In this document: positions 1 to 5,044 of the stretch, piece by piece | Layout: each line of letters opens with the position of its first letter | How positions within the stretch are numbered: position 1 is the stretch's first letter | NCBI GenBank assembly: GCA_023456995.1 | Contig: JAEWNU010000070.1 | Coordinates: 1 to 5,044 of the forward strand | Direction: 5' to 3' | Origin: Bacillota bacterium | Lineage (GTDB): Bacteria; Bacillota; Clostridia; Oscillospirales; Ruminococcaceae | Length of the DNA: 5,044 bases | Notes under the pieces: generated by a model | The model's database searches: none | What the model was told of the DNA's origin: nothing | The model's input: only the letters and a program-made list of their open reading frames with translations | Position numbers and translations under genes: made by a program

Positions 1-432
1 CTGTTGGTGATTTCATTCTTGCGCGTGTGGCAGTTTGGCTCGGCCATGGTGGTGTTCCTAGCGGCACTCAAAGGCATCCCGCAGGATCTTTACGAGGCGG
101 CAACCATTGACGGTGCCAGCTCCTGGAGACAGTTTACCTCCATTACGATTCCAATGATCACTCCTGTGATCTTTTATAACCTCATCACCCAACTTGTGCA
201 GGCTTTTCAGGAATTTAACGGCCCCTATATTATCACAAGAGGCGGCCCGCTCAATTCCACAACCCTGATTTCACTGTTGATCTATAACAATGCTTTCAGA
301 ACCTATCATATGGGTATGGCCAGCGCTATGGCATGGGTGTTGTTTATCATCGTCATGCTTTTGTCTGCGGTAGCTTTTATGAGCCAGAAATACTGGGTCT
401 ACTACGGCGATGACGACGGGAGGTCGAAATAA
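1..432 (+). CDS. Sugar ABC transporter permease, MalF/UgpA type (5'-truncated)
   Basis: This is the C-terminal part of an inner-membrane permease subunit of a CUT1-type carbohydrate ABC importer. The frame is open from the first base, so the gene begins outside the window; 143 residues are visible where the family usually has about 290-310. The visible part holds the conserved cytoplasmic EAA loop that docks on the ATPase (EAATIDGAS at visible residues 32-40, with the trailing Ile-Pro at 50-51). It also shows the segment QEFNGPYIITRGGP (70-83) typical of the MalF/UgpA/LplB half, and a last membrane helix near 108-127 followed by a short charged tail. It overlaps the next permease gene by one base (TAATG), so the two are translationally coupled and surely form a heterodimer. 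A solute-binding protein gene probably lies upstream. The substrate cannot be read from the permease; the neighbouring enzymes suggest pectin-derived oligosaccharides. TTG at 4 is not a credible start. Confidence 0.95.
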   Translation: MLVISFLRVWQFGSAMVVFLAALKGIPQDLYEAATIDGASSWRQFTSITIPMITPVIFYNLITQLVQAFQEFNGPYIITRGGPLNSTTLISLLIYNNAFRTYHMGMASAMAWVLFIIVMLLSAVAFMSQKYWVYYGDDDGRSK

Positions 433-1289
433 TGGTCACGGGTAAAAATAAAAAGTTTTCGACCTTTTTGCGGTATTTCGTGCTCATTGCGGTGGGCTTT
501 TTGATGGTCTATCCGCTTTTATGGATGGTTAGCGCGACCTTTAAGACAAACAATGAGATATTTACCAACATCGGATTGATTCCCCAAAACCCCACTTTGG
601 ACGCTTATCGCAACGCTAACAATGATTACGGTGGCGCCATCAATCTGATTCAGTCCATCCTTAATACTTTTAAATATGTTATCCCTAAGGTGGTTTTCAC
701 CGTTATTTCGGCTACGTTCACCGCATATGGCTTTGGGCGATTCAACTTTAAAGGCCGGAGCATCATGTTTGCTGTGCTGATGAGTACGCTGTTTTTGCCC
801 CAGGTGGTGCTTAACGTACCCCAGTTTGCGATGTTTACGAAATTTGGCTGGGTGGATTCACCCCTCTATCTGCCGCTGGTCGTCCCCACACTATTTGCAG
901 TAGATACCTATTTTGTATTTATGCTCATTCAGTTTATGCGCAATATCCCACGCGAGCTGGATGAAGCGGCCAAGATTGATTGCTGCGGGGAGCTGGGTGT
1001 GCTGTGGAACGTGATTATTCCTATGCTTAAACCTGCCATGGTATCGGTCGCTCTGTTTCAATTTATGTGGTCCTCCAACGACTTCATGGGGCCGCTGCTT
1101 TATGTTAAAACGCCCCTATATTACCCGGCCACCATCTTTGTCAAGCTTTCGATGGATGCCGATGTAGGCTTTGAATGGAACCGCGTGCTCGCAGTATCGC
1201 TCATTTCCATCATCCCGTCTTTAATTGTGTTCTTTGCGGCTCAGAACCAGTTCGTAGAGGGCATCTCAGCGGGCAGCGTGAAGGGATAA
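432..1289 (+). CDS. Sugar ABC transporter permease, MalG type (CUT1 family)
   Basis: A complete 285-residue integral membrane protein, the usual length for the MalG/UgpE/YesQ half of a carbohydrate ABC importer. A short basic N-terminus (KNKK) precedes a first membrane helix at about residues 13-35. More helices are seen near 85-100, 111-133, 143-168, 202-220 and 252-271. The EAA loop is at 178-202 (EAAKIDCCGELG, then Ile-Pro at 196-197), and the protein ends in the family-typical FVEGISAGSVKG. Start ATG 432 overlaps the previous stop by one base and has GGGAGGT (418-424) seven bases upstream. It pairs with the preceding permease; no ATPase is encoded here, as is common for CUT1 systems in Firmicutes that share one MsmX-type ATPase. 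The family call is firm. A role in rhamnogalacturonan or galacturonide uptake is inferred from the neighbours. Confidence 0.97.
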   Translation: MVTGKNKKFSTFLRYFVLIAVGFLMVYPLLWMVSATFKTNNEIFTNIGLIPQNPTLDAYRNANNDYGGAINLIQSILNTFKYVIPKVVFTVISATFTAYGFGRFNFKGRSIMFAVLMSTLFLPQVVLNVPQFAMFTKFGWVDSPLYLPLVVPTLFAVDTYFVFMLIQFMRNIPRELDEAAKIDCCGELGVLWNVIIPMLKPAMVSVALFQFMWSSNDFMGPLLYVKTPLYYPATIFVKLSMDADVGFEWNRVLAVSLISIIPSLIVFFAAQNQFVEGISAGSVKG

Positions 1290-1310
1290 CTGCAAAAGGA
1301 GAGGATCAGT

Positions 1311-1946
1311 ATGTTTGCTTATGACGGGCCTGTGTATAAAGTGCTTTCCAGAGTGTCAGATGTGGTGATTTTGCACCTACTTTGGCTGGTGACAAGTTTA
1401 CCGCTTGTCACGCTGGGTGCCTCATTGTCCGCTTTATACAGCGTCAGCATGGCACACAAGCTGGGGAATGATGCGCCAGTTTCAGCACTTTACTTTGCCG
1501 CATTTCGCAGCAAATGGCAACGCGCCAGTTTGCTGTTTGTGGTATTGATTCTATCTGGTGCATTGCTTGTGCTCAATCTCTTTTTCTGGAACTATGTGGC
1601 TTCCGGTTTTATTTCACGCGTGGCGGCGGTGCTCACCCTCGTGCTCTGCGTCCTGTGGAGTCTGGCTTTTATCTACGGCTTTGCCGCCATAGGCTACACC
1701 GACTTAAATCTGAAATCGGTGGTTATCGGGTCACTGGGTGTGGCCTATGCACGCCCGGGGCGCACGCTATATCTGGGCTTATGCTGGGGTGCCTTCATCC
1801 TGTTAAACTGCGTGAATCTGTACGCCAACGCCATGAGTCTGTGTATCGGCTTTGGTGTGTTCGTTCATGCCTTTCTGGCACGGACGTTGACTTGCGTGCT
1901 GGACCCACACCGGCTTCAAGAGGCTGAAAGTGAACAACTACAGTAA
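1311..1946 (+). CDS. YesL-family (DUF624) membrane protein
   Basis: A 211-residue hydrophobic protein of the DUF624/YesL family, whose biochemical role is not established. Members are repeatedly found in Firmicute operons for CUT1 sugar transporters and plant-polysaccharide breakdown, for example yesL in the B. subtilis rhamnogalacturonan cluster. The family signature is seen at the N-terminus: a short soluble lead (YDGPVYKVLSRVSDVV), then a first membrane region with LLWLVTSLPLVTLGAS (about 23-38) and a downstream ALYSVSMAHKL. Further membrane segments lie near 71-93, 103-127, 152-170 and 174-191, giving about five, with a polar C-terminal tail. Start ATG 1311 has a strong AAAGGAGAGG (1295-1304) six bases upstream. 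It lies 21 bases after the MalG-type permease and is the last gene of the operon, directly before a hairpin terminator. Likely an accessory factor of the transporter; this is inference from context. Confidence 0.88.
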   Translation: MFAYDGPVYKVLSRVSDVVILHLLWLVTSLPLVTLGASLSALYSVSMAHKLGNDAPVSALYFAAFRSKWQRASLLFVVLILSGALLVLNLFFWNYVASGFISRVAAVLTLVLCVLWSLAFIYGFAAIGYTDLNLKSVVIGSLGVAYARPGRTLYLGLCWGAFILLNCVNLYANAMSLCIGFGVFVHAFLARTLTCVLDPHRLQEAESEQLQ

Positions 1947-1947
1947 C

Positions 1948-1996
1948 TTAATAAAACAAAAGCCGCTGCTTATGGCAGCGACGTTTGTCTTATTAA
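1948..1996. terminator. Bidirectional intrinsic terminator between convergent genes
   Basis: The arms 1948-1969 and 1975-1996 form a 22-position stem with three mismatches around a five-base loop (TTATG, 1970-1974). The inner part is GC-rich (GCCGCTGC against GCAGCGAC), and the outer part is A-rich on the left arm and T-rich on the right. A run of U therefore follows the GC core in transcripts from either strand. It starts two bases after the YesL stop (1946) and lies 18 bases beyond the stop of the opposing AraC gene (2015), so it can end both transcripts. Confidence 0.85.
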
Positions 1997-2014
1997 AATC
2001 AAGAATTCATACAA

Positions 2015-2860
2015 TTAAAAATTTGCTCGGTACATTTTTCGGTATTGCTGCGGCGACAGACCGGTACCGCTTTTAAAGATGCGGGTAAAGTGAACAGAGG
2101 TAGAAAAGCCGGATAGCAGTGCGACTTCGCTGACCTTGATGGTTGTACTCTCTAACAGATTCTTTGCCGCCATAACCCGCACGCTGTTGATATACTCGAC
2201 GATGCTCAGGGTGGTCACCTGCTTAAAAAGCCGGGACAGATAAGAGATGCTGATATAAAAGTTGGACGCAATGATGGTCAGGTTCAGTTCCTGCGTGTAA
2301 TTTTCGGTGATGAACTGCTGGATATCCTCAATCAACTGGTTTTTAACGCGTCCGTACTCCGGTTCCTGCTGGAGGGACATACATTCATTGGCGTAAAGCA
2401 GCAACTCAGTGAGCAGCAGTTTGCGCTTGATGATATTAAAGTTGTCGGTTTCATCCTTCTTTTCCAGCAGCCGCTTGAAGATACTTTCCAGCAACGGGCG
2501 CTTACGCATAGGGGTATTGACCACGTGGATGCGCTTCTCAAAGCACTCAAAAAGATTGAAATCACTGGCACCGTTTACGGAGAGAATCATTTCTTCGCTA
2601 AAGTTTGTGACAATGCGTGTGTGTCCTTCGTTTCCAACTGCGCAGACTTTATGTACCTCATCCGAATGGATCACTACCAGATTCCCGGGGCTGATTAGAT
2701 ATGCCGAGTCAGCAATAAAATACCTGCAGGCACCGTCCAGCAGATAGTAAATCTCATATTTTTTGTGAAAATGAAAAGAATCCATCTCGTAATTTTCATC
2801 ATGATGGATTTGATCAATAAAAAAATCACTATGGGGCGACAGAACTGCTTGGCTAACCAT
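2015..2860 (-). CDS. AraC-family transcriptional regulator with N-terminal cupin sensor
   Basis: A 281-residue one-component regulator. The N-terminal half (about 20-95) is a cupin-like sugar-sensing domain with the typical FHFHKKYEIYYLLDG (29-43) and LISPGNLVVIHSDEVH (55-70). After a helical linker, residues about 175-280 form the AraC/XylS DNA-binding domain: first helix-turn-helix at about 192-213 (LTIIASNFYISISYLSRLFK), second at about 241-263 (IKVSEVALLSGFSTSVHFTRIFK), then the conserved GLSPQQYRK. The ATG at 2860 is chosen because AAGGGGG (2869-2875) sits eight bases upstream. The longer TTG start at 2878 would include that binding site in the coding sequence and lie only about eight bases from the predicted transcription start. 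The gene is divergent from GH28 and convergent with the transporter operon, so it is the likely local regulator of one or both. The effector is unknown; a galacturonate- or rhamnose-containing sugar is a guess. Confidence 0.95.
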   Translation of the reverse strand: MVSQAVLSPHSDFFIDQIHHDENYEMDSFHFHKKYEIYYLLDGACRYFIADSAYLISPGNLVVIHSDEVHKVCAVGNEGHTRIVTNFSEEMILSVNGASDFNLFECFEKRIHVVNTPMRKRPLLESIFKRLLEKKDETDNFNIIKRKLLLTELLLYANECMSLQQEPEYGRVKNQLIEDIQQFITENYTQELNLTIIASNFYISISYLSRLFKQVTTLSIVEYINSVRVMAAKNLLESTTIKVSEVALLSGFSTSVHFTRIFKSGTGLSPQQYRKMYRANF

Positions 2861-2900
2861 AATGAATTCCCCCTTCAAGAGCCTTCTTCCTTATTATAAA
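2836..2900 (+). promoter_or_regulatory. Candidate promoter(s) of the GH28-GH105 operon
   Basis: The enzyme operon must start in or near the divergent gap, but no strong plus-strand promoter is visible. Two weak options exist. One is TATAAA at 2895-2900, directly over the -10 of the opposing regulator promoter, with only a poor -35 (TTCAAG, 2874-2879, spacing 15). The other is CATAAT at 2858-2863 with GCGACA at 2836-2841, spacing 16, which overlaps the start of the AraC gene. A weak -35 is what one expects of a promoter that needs an activator, such as the divergent AraC protein. Which one is used cannot be decided from sequence alone. Confidence 0.35.
2869..2875 (-). promoter_or_regulatory. 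Ribosome binding site that fixes the AraC-regulator start
   Basis: Read on the minus strand, AAGGGGG lies eight bases before ATG 2860. It falls inside the reading frame extension that begins at TTG 2878, which itself has no purine-rich site at a suitable distance. This argues for the shorter 281-residue protein. Confidence 0.75.
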
Positions 2901-2920
2901 TAACAGTGGAAAAAACACAA
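2893..2920 (-). promoter_or_regulatory. Predicted sigma-A promoter of the AraC-family gene
   Basis: On the minus strand a perfect TATAAT (-10, positions 2898 to 2893) is preceded after 16 bases by TTGTGT (-35, 2920 to 2915), which keeps the TTG of the consensus. Transcription would begin near 2886, giving a leader of about 26 bases before ATG 2860 that just holds the ribosome binding site. The spacing and the perfect -10 make this the clearest promoter in the window. The start site itself has not been measured. Confidence 0.6.
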
Positions 2921-2925
2921 GTGGA
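2904..2925 (+). repeat. Short direct repeat in the divergent control region (candidate operator)
   Basis: The hexamer AGTGGA occurs twice, at 2905-2910 and 2920-2925, 15 bases apart in the same orientation and each preceded by CA or CAA. The pair straddles the -35 region of the predicted AraC-gene promoter. Direct half-sites are the usual binding layout for AraC-family proteins, although their spacing is more often about 21 bases. A second short repeat, CCTTC at 2872-2876 and 2882-2886, is exactly ten bases apart. Both are short enough to arise by chance, so the operator role is a hypothesis. Confidence 0.25.
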
Positions 2926-2927
2926 TC

Positions 2928-2934
2928 AGGAAAG
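2928..2934 (+). promoter_or_regulatory. Ribosome binding site supporting the GH28 start at ATG 2945
   Basis: AGGAAAG lies ten bases before ATG 2945 and is the only purine-rich, anti-Shine-Dalgarno-like stretch near the beginning of the GH28 frame. The upstream GTG 2906 has only AT-rich sequence before it. GTG 2939 is also in frame but is four bases from the site, which is too close. Confidence 0.55.
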
Positions 2935-2944
2935 TTTGGTGAAC

Positions 2945-4516
2945 ATGAACATCACATTGTGCCATGTTACAGCGCAATGCGCTGTATTGGAATTAGATAC
3001 GGCAACACAATATGCGGCACCCAGCCCCTTTGCCGTGACCCTCAACGGCGAGGCTTGGGGTCGTTTTGAGCAAAACTGCTTCACATTGGTTGGCTTGAGA
3101 CCAGATCATTTGTATGATCTGCTTGTGACATTTGAAACCGGTGTGGTCGGTCATTTGACCTTTCGCACTTCAAAAGAAGAGCTGCGCCTCGACGTAACCG
3201 ATTTCGGTGCCCGGGGGAACGGAGAGACCGATTGCACCGCCGCTATTCAGGCTGCAATTGCCGCCTGTGTGCCCAATGGAACGGTTTATCTTCCGGCGGG
3301 AAACTACCTGACGGGGCCGCTGTTTTTAAAAAGTGATATGACATTCTATCTTGAAAAAGGGGCAACTCTTTTGGCACAGACCGATTGGAGCCGGTATCCG
3401 GTATTGCCCGGCATGCTTTTTGACGAAAACGGTCAAGATCGCTATAATCTGGGCACGTGGGAAGGCAACCCTTTGGATAGCTACGCCAGTCTGATCACTG
3501 CCATTCGTGCCCACGACCTAACCATCTGTGGTGAGGGAACACTGGATGGGAACGGCGCACAGGGTGGCTGGTGGCAGTCCTATAAAACCCGCCGGGGAGC
3601 CGCATGGCGGCCGCGGACAGTATTTCTGTCTCATTGTGAGCGTGTGACCCTCGCGGGGATTAACGTGCGAAACAGTCCGGCCTGGACCATCCACCCCTAT
3701 TACTGCGCCGATATCAATCTGCTTAATATCTACGTATGGAATCCTGATGACAGCCCCAACACTGATGGCATCGACCCCGAGTGCTGTGTGAATGTGCGCA
3801 TTATCGGCGCCCGCATCTCAGTGGGGGATGACTGCATCTCCATCAAAAGCGGTAAGCGGTATATGAGCTGTTATCACCCTCGGGAGAGCCGGGATATTCT
3901 CGTGCGGAACTGTCTTTTGGAGCGAGGGCACGGTGCGGTGGTCGTTGGAAGTGAAATTTCTTGTGGCGTCAGCAATGTAGTGGTTGAGCAGTGCCTCATG
4001 CGGGGTACCGACCGCGGTCTTCGGGTGAAGACACGCCGAGGCCGGGGAAGAAGCAGCGTGATTGACCGCGTGTTTTATCGCAATATCGTCATGGAGAACG
4101 TACTGACGCCGTTTGTGATCAATATGTTTTATTTTTGTGATCCAGATGGAAAAAGCGCATATGTATCGGAAAAATCTGCGCTGCTCGTTGATGAACGAAC
4201 ACCGCGTGTCGGAACACTCACGGTTCAAGATATCACCTGCACCGGGGCGCAGTATGCCGCCATGTTCTTCTACGGCCTGCCTGAACAGCCTATAGAGATG
4301 GTGGAGATGAAAAATGTGTCGGTCTCCTTTGCGGCTGAGGCCCAGAGGGGGTATCCTGCTATGATGGATGGGATTGAGCCTATGTGCAGGGTGGGGATTT
4401 TTGCCGCAAATGTCGCGCATATCAAATTAGAGAGCGTCCAGCTCGAAGGATATGAGGGTGAGCCCATTATCCGGCTGGGAAACACTATCCTCGAGGAGGT
4501 GCCTATTCATGGATGA
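2945..4516 (+). CDS. Glycoside hydrolase family 28 protein (polygalacturonase type)
   Basis: A 523-residue pectin-backbone hydrolase that cleaves alpha-linked galacturonic acid by inversion. Residues about 1-78 form a beta-rich, fibronectin-III-like N-terminal domain, common in bacterial GH28 proteins. The right-handed beta-helix starts at LDVTDFGARGNGETDCTAAIQAAI (about 82-105), the classic family entry motif. The four catalytic signatures are intact: NTD at 272-274, DD at 295-296 (VGDDCISIKSG), GHG at 328-330 and RVK at 360-362 for the usual RIK. There is no signal peptide, and about 18 cysteines are scattered through the chain, so it most likely acts in the cytoplasm on imported oligosaccharides, probably as an exo-enzyme. 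ATG 2945 is preferred over GTG 2906, which lies inside the divergent promoter and lacks a ribosome binding site. The gene overlaps the following GH105 gene by eight bases. Whether it prefers homogalacturonan, rhamnogalacturonan or xylogalacturonan ends is not readable here. Confidence 0.95.
   Translation: MNITLCHVTAQCAVLELDTATQYAAPSPFAVTLNGEAWGRFEQNCFTLVGLRPDHLYDLLVTFETGVVGHLTFRTSKEELRLDVTDFGARGNGETDCTAAIQAAIAACVPNGTVYLPAGNYLTGPLFLKSDMTFYLEKGATLLAQTDWSRYPVLPGMLFDENGQDRYNLGTWEGNPLDSYASLITAIRAHDLTICGEGTLDGNGAQGGWWQSYKTRRGAAWRPRTVFLSHCERVTLAGINVRNSPAWTIHPYYCADINLLNIYVWNPDDSPNTDGIDPECCVNVRIIGARISVGDDCISIKSGKRYMSCYHPRESRDILVRNCLLERGHGAVVVGSEISCGVSNVVVEQCLMRGTDRGLRVKTRRGRGRSSVIDRVFYRNIVMENVLTPFVINMFYFCDPDGKSAYVSEKSALLVDERTPRVGTLTVQDITCTGAQYAAMFFYGLPEQPIEMVEMKNVSVSFAAEAQRGYPAMMDGIEPMCRVGIFAANVAHIKLESVQLEGYEGEPIIRLGNTILEEVPIHG
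4493..4501 (+). promoter_or_regulatory. Strong ribosome binding site of the GH105 gene, inside the GH28 end
   Basis: GAGGAGGTG, a near-perfect anti-16S match, lies within the last codons of GH28 and seven bases before ATG 4509. It sets the GH105 start eight bases upstream of the GH28 stop end and implies efficient coupled translation of the two enzymes. Confidence 0.85.
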
Positions 4517-5044
4517 ACGGCAGATTATGCAACTGCTAAAAGAGTATGTCGATGATCTGCTGATCCATTCCGATGCCGAAAACCCCATGTGGAACATCGA
4601 GAAAGTCCGCTCAGGTGCCCCAAATAAGTGGAATTATATCGATGGCTGTATGATAACCGCCGTGCTAGCGTTGCATGAGTTGACCGGCGAGAGCCGCTAT
4701 TTGGACTTCGCGGACGGTTTTGTGGGGTATTTTATCCGAGAAGACGGCAGCATTGCCACTTATGAGAAGGAAGACTATAACCTTGACAATATTAATCAAG
4801 GTAAAAACCTTTTTACCTTGTATGAATTAACGGGGAAGATAAAATATCGTCGGGCCATGGATACGCTTTACGAACAGCTTACTACCAGTCCTCGGACAAA
4901 AGAGGGGAATTTTTGGCACAAAAAAATTTATCCCTACCAGGTCTGGCTGGATGGCCTTTATATGGCACAGCCCTTTTATATGCAGTATGAAGACTGTTAT
5001 AACGACAAGATCGGCTGTTTGGATAGCTTCATGCAGTTTGAGTT
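4509..5044 (+). CDS. GH105 unsaturated rhamnogalacturonyl hydrolase, YteR/YesR type (3'-truncated)
   Basis: The first 178 residues of a family 105 hydrolase; the frame stays open to the window end, and the family is usually about 340-380 residues. GH105 enzymes hydrate the double bond of the 4,5-unsaturated uronic acid that pectin lyases leave at the non-reducing end, releasing it from rhamnose or another sugar. The sequence shows the early tryptophan-rich helical barrel region (WNYIDGCMITAVLALHELTG, 41-60), LDNINQGKNLFTLYELTG (92-109), and the hallmark FWHKKIYPYQVWLDGLYMAQPF (135-156). In that last motif the aspartate of WLDGLYM (D148) corresponds to the proposed general acid/base, Asp143 as I recall it in B. 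subtilis YteR. There is no signal peptide, so action is intracellular. Start ATG 4509 has an excellent ribosome binding site and overlaps GH28 by eight bases, so the two are co-translated and likely act on the same imported oligosaccharide. Confidence 0.93.
   Translation, partial: MDERQIMQLLKEYVDDLLIHSDAENPMWNIEKVRSGAPNKWNYIDGCMITAVLALHELTGESRYLDFADGFVGYFIREDGSIATYEKEDYNLDNINQGKNLFTLYELTGKIKYRRAMDTLYEQLTTSPRTKEGNFWHKKIYPYQVWLDGLYMAQPFYMQYEDCYNDKIGCLDSFMQFE

Noticed and set aside
1290..1310. A promoter or terminator between the MalG-type permease and the YesL gene
   Set aside because: The 21-base gap holds only a ribosome binding site; no hairpin or -10/-35 pair fits.
1514..1927. A 137-codon plus-strand frame overlapping the YesL-family gene
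   Set aside because: The frame is shifted relative to the well-supported membrane protein, has odd Cys/Arg-rich composition and no ribosome binding site.
2332..2747. Open frames on both strands within the AraC-family gene (2332-2571 minus, 2409-2747 plus)
   Set aside because: Low-complexity Ser/Arg/Leu translations in alternative frames of a gene with clear cupin and helix-turn-helix domains; nothing supports them as genes.
2945..3010. Possible signal peptide at the GH28 N-terminus
   Set aside because: There is no basic N-region followed by a hydrophobic core. The start MNITLCHVTAQCAVLELD is mixed polar and beta-like, and the longer GTG start adds only charged and polar residues.
3326..3514. 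Small minus-strand frame within GH28, and a similar one at 4270-4485
   Set aside because: Short antisense frames without start signals or recognisable content.
3818..4420. A 200-codon open frame on the minus strand inside GH28
   Set aside because: It lies wholly antisense to a GH28 gene with all catalytic motifs. Its translation is rich in His, Arg and Pro and matches no family, and it has no ribosome binding site worth naming. It is a shadow of the real gene.
1..5044. CRISPR array, insertion sequence, tRNA/rRNA or riboswitch
   Set aside because: There are no regularly spaced repeats, transposase-like frames, terminal inverted repeats or recognisable structured RNA. Almost every base is accounted for by the six genes and two short gaps.

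Overview
The window is a piece of a bacterial carbohydrate-utilisation locus, most likely for pectin or rhamnogalacturonan fragments. Strong GGAGG-type ribosome binding sites, roughly balanced base composition, a DUF624/YesL-type membrane protein and an AraC/CUT1-transporter/GH28/GH105 gene set all point to a Gram-positive Firmicute. I would guess a Clostridia-type anaerobe, because the cytoplasmic-looking GH28 is rich in cysteine. The species cannot be named from this sequence.

Layout. Positions 1-1946 (+) are the end of a transport operon: the C-terminal half of a MalF/UgpA-type sugar permease, a complete MalG-type partner permease (the two genes overlap by one base at TAATG), and a YesL-family (DUF624) membrane protein 21 bases further on. 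A long AT-flanked hairpin at about 1948-1996 closes this operon and also lies just past the end of the opposing regulator gene, so it probably works as a two-way terminator. Positions 2015-2860 (-) encode an AraC-family regulator with an N-terminal cupin sensor domain and a C-terminal double helix-turn-helix. Its upstream region (2861-2944) is shared with a divergent enzyme operon (+): a GH28 polygalacturonase-type hydrolase (2945-4516), followed with an 8-base overlap by a GH105 unsaturated rhamnogalacturonyl/glucuronyl hydrolase (4509 to beyond the window end).

How it fits together. Oligosaccharides released outside the cell would be imported by the ABC transporter, whose binding protein and ATPase are not in the window. 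They would then be trimmed inside the cell by GH28 (saturated alpha-linked galacturonic acid ends) and GH105 (the 4,5-unsaturated uronic acid left by lyases). The AraC protein probably senses a sugar intermediate and controls the divergent promoters. The gene content resembles the yes/yte rhamnogalacturonan clusters of Bacillus subtilis, but the order differs.

Start-site corrections made here: the regulator is best started at ATG 2860 rather than TTG 2878, and GH28 at ATG 2945 rather than GTG 2906. I found no mobile element, CRISPR array, RNA gene or riboswitch, no gene-free stretch above 300 bases, and nothing I can defend as an entirely new system. The most useful observations concern the compact divergent control region and the substrate logic.
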